Shown here: piece by piece, positions 63,332 through 64,000 of the stretch | How positions within the stretch are numbered: position 1 is the first letter of the stretch | Layout: every line of letters starts with the position of its first letter | NCBI GenBank assembly: GCA_007693595.1 | Contig: REDI01000043.1 | Location: forward strand, 1-64,000 | Origin: Deltaproteobacteria bacterium | Lineage (GTDB): Bacteria; Myxococcota_A; UBA796; GCA-2862545 | Reading direction: 5' to 3' | DNA: 64,000 nt | Notes under the pieces: generated by a model | What the model was told of the DNA's origin: nothing | Databases searched by the model: none | Seen by the model: the letters and a program-made list of their open reading frames with translations, nothing else | Translations under genes and position numbers: made by a program

Positions 63332-64000
63332 AAGGGTGGTTACCGACATCCTCTTCACGTCCCGACGGGGTCCGTGTCGAGGTTGTTCACGAGGTGGAGG
63401 GCCTGGCATCGACCTCGCTCTTCCGCGCCCACGACGAGACAGGAGCGCCCATCGAGGGGCCGCGTGTTGGGCTCATCGCGCAGATGCACGGTAACGAACC
63501 TGTCGGAGCCCAAGTCTTCGAGCGCCTCGTGCGGGTCATCCCCCAGCAGCTCACGCGGGGAGAGCTCCTCCTCGTCACAGCCAACCCTCAGGCGGCCCAG
63601 CTCGATCTTCGACACACCCCCGACGGAGTAGACCTGAACCGGCTCTGGGGTGCGGAGGCCCAGGCCAGGTTGGGGGAGCTCACGCCGGAGCAGCGGTGCT
63701 ACGAGCACCAACGTGCGCTCGATCTCGCCCCTCTACTCCAGACCTGCGATGCCTTGCTCGATCTCCACTCCGCCTCGCAACCCGCACCGCCCTTCTTGGT
63801 CGTCCGAGACGATCAGCAACATGCGGCGCTGGTCCAGCGACTCGGGGTGGAGCGTGTGCTCACCGGACTTCACGAAGAGGGGATCCTCGGTGGCGCGGTC
63901 GGCCCCGATGTCGGGCTGCACCTCGGGGAGCGGAGTGTCCGGATCGGTGTGACCTTCGAGGCGGGGCAGCACCAGGACCCTGCCAATCGCGAGCGCGCCC
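63328..64000 (+). CDS. AstE/AspA-type zinc deacylase, 3' truncated by window end
   Basis: The GTG at 63328 overlaps the topB stop, and the frame is open to the last base (at least 224 residues). The zinc site is visible as H-x-x-E in AQMHGNEPVG, later DLHSASQP for the third ligand, and DLNRLWGAEA carries the conserved Asn-Arg. These are the signatures of the succinylglutamate desuccinylase/aspartoacylase family, which removes acyl groups from amino acids. The C-terminus is missing, and the exact substrate is unknown. Coupling to topB is probably a matter of compact packing. Confidence 0.82.
   Translation, partial: MKGWLPTSSSRPDGVRVEVVHEVEGLASTSLFRAHDETGAPIEGPRVGLIAQMHGNEPVGAQVFERLVRVIPQQLTRGELLLVTANPQAAQLDLRHTPDGVDLNRLWGAEAQARLGELTPEQRCYEHQRALDLAPLLQTCDALLDLHSASQPAPPFLVVRDDQQHAALVQRLGVERVLTGLHEEGILGGAVGPDVGLHLGERSVRIGVTFEAGQHQDPANRERA

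Overview
The window is a dense, GC-rich bacterial chromosome segment, roughly two thirds G+C by eye, with genes on both strands, short intergenic gaps (none above about 300 bases) and many GTG or TTG starts backed by GGAGG-type ribosome binding sites. The gene set includes a Ser/Thr kinase, a PP2C phosphatase and an FHA protein, a receiver with an excisionase-type HTH, Asp-Thr repeat secreted proteins, TPR proteins, a GTP-type PEP carboxykinase, a membrane pyrophosphatase and RdgC-like proteins. This suggests a Myxococcota or other deltaproteobacterial-type organism. That is inference from gene content; no rRNA is present to place it.

Layout. 1-2400: two secreted or lipoprotein-type hypotheticals, then a thiolase. 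2580-3330: a 14-bp tandem repeat running into the stop codon of a membrane-anchored hypothetical. 3425-9652: solitary Dam-type methylase, SppA, a secreted caspase-fold protein that lacks its cysteine, and a subtilase with a multi-spanning C-terminal membrane domain. 9653-13094: CoA-transferase and a large TPR protein. 13196-16623: a run of nucleic-acid-themed genes, namely an IF2_N-like coiled-coil protein, a tandem Sm/Hfq-like protein, and an RdgC-like protein split over two overlapping genes. A tRNA-Arg(CCG) with its terminator follows. 16835-23777: PEPCK, an MBL hydrolase, and a PP2C-VWA-membrane operon. 23912-31843: gamma-glutamyltransferase, adenosine-kinase-like PfkB, thioredoxin reductase, a rhomboid-TPR protease, a Lon-N-domain protein and QueG. 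31899-38052: lipoprotein, TPR membrane protein, DnaQ-WYL fusion, a three-gene glycosyltransferase set (GT4, Alg14-like, Alg13-like) and a transmembrane Ser/Thr kinase. 38172-45823: PGDH-like dehydrogenase, a GNAT apparently starting at ATC, an HDAC-family deacetylase, a NYN/OST-HTH protein, a MoxR-VWA pair and a DUF4476-like protein.

46081-53352 is a conserved housekeeping block: prs, rplY, pth, hppA, rpsF, rplI, dnaB. hppA sits between pth and rpsF, and rpsR is missing from its usual place between rpsF and rplI. 53592-64000: FHA protein, a dimerization/phosphotransfer-only histidine-kinase fragment paired with an HTH-receiver regulator, guaA, a TPR protein with a degenerate zincin-like end, a tail-anchored hypothetical, a phosphopantetheinyl transferase, a topoisomerase III with a histone-H1-like lysine tail, and the start of an AstE/AspA-type deacylase cut by the window end.

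The candidates for little-described biology are the tandem Sm/Hfq-like protein and its neighbours (13196-16623), the DHp-only partner of the HTH-receiver gene (54859-56003), the ATC-initiated acetyltransferase (39635), the cysteine-less caspase-like protein (6281-7489) and the DnaQ-WYL fusion (33384-34205). None has been confirmed by any search.
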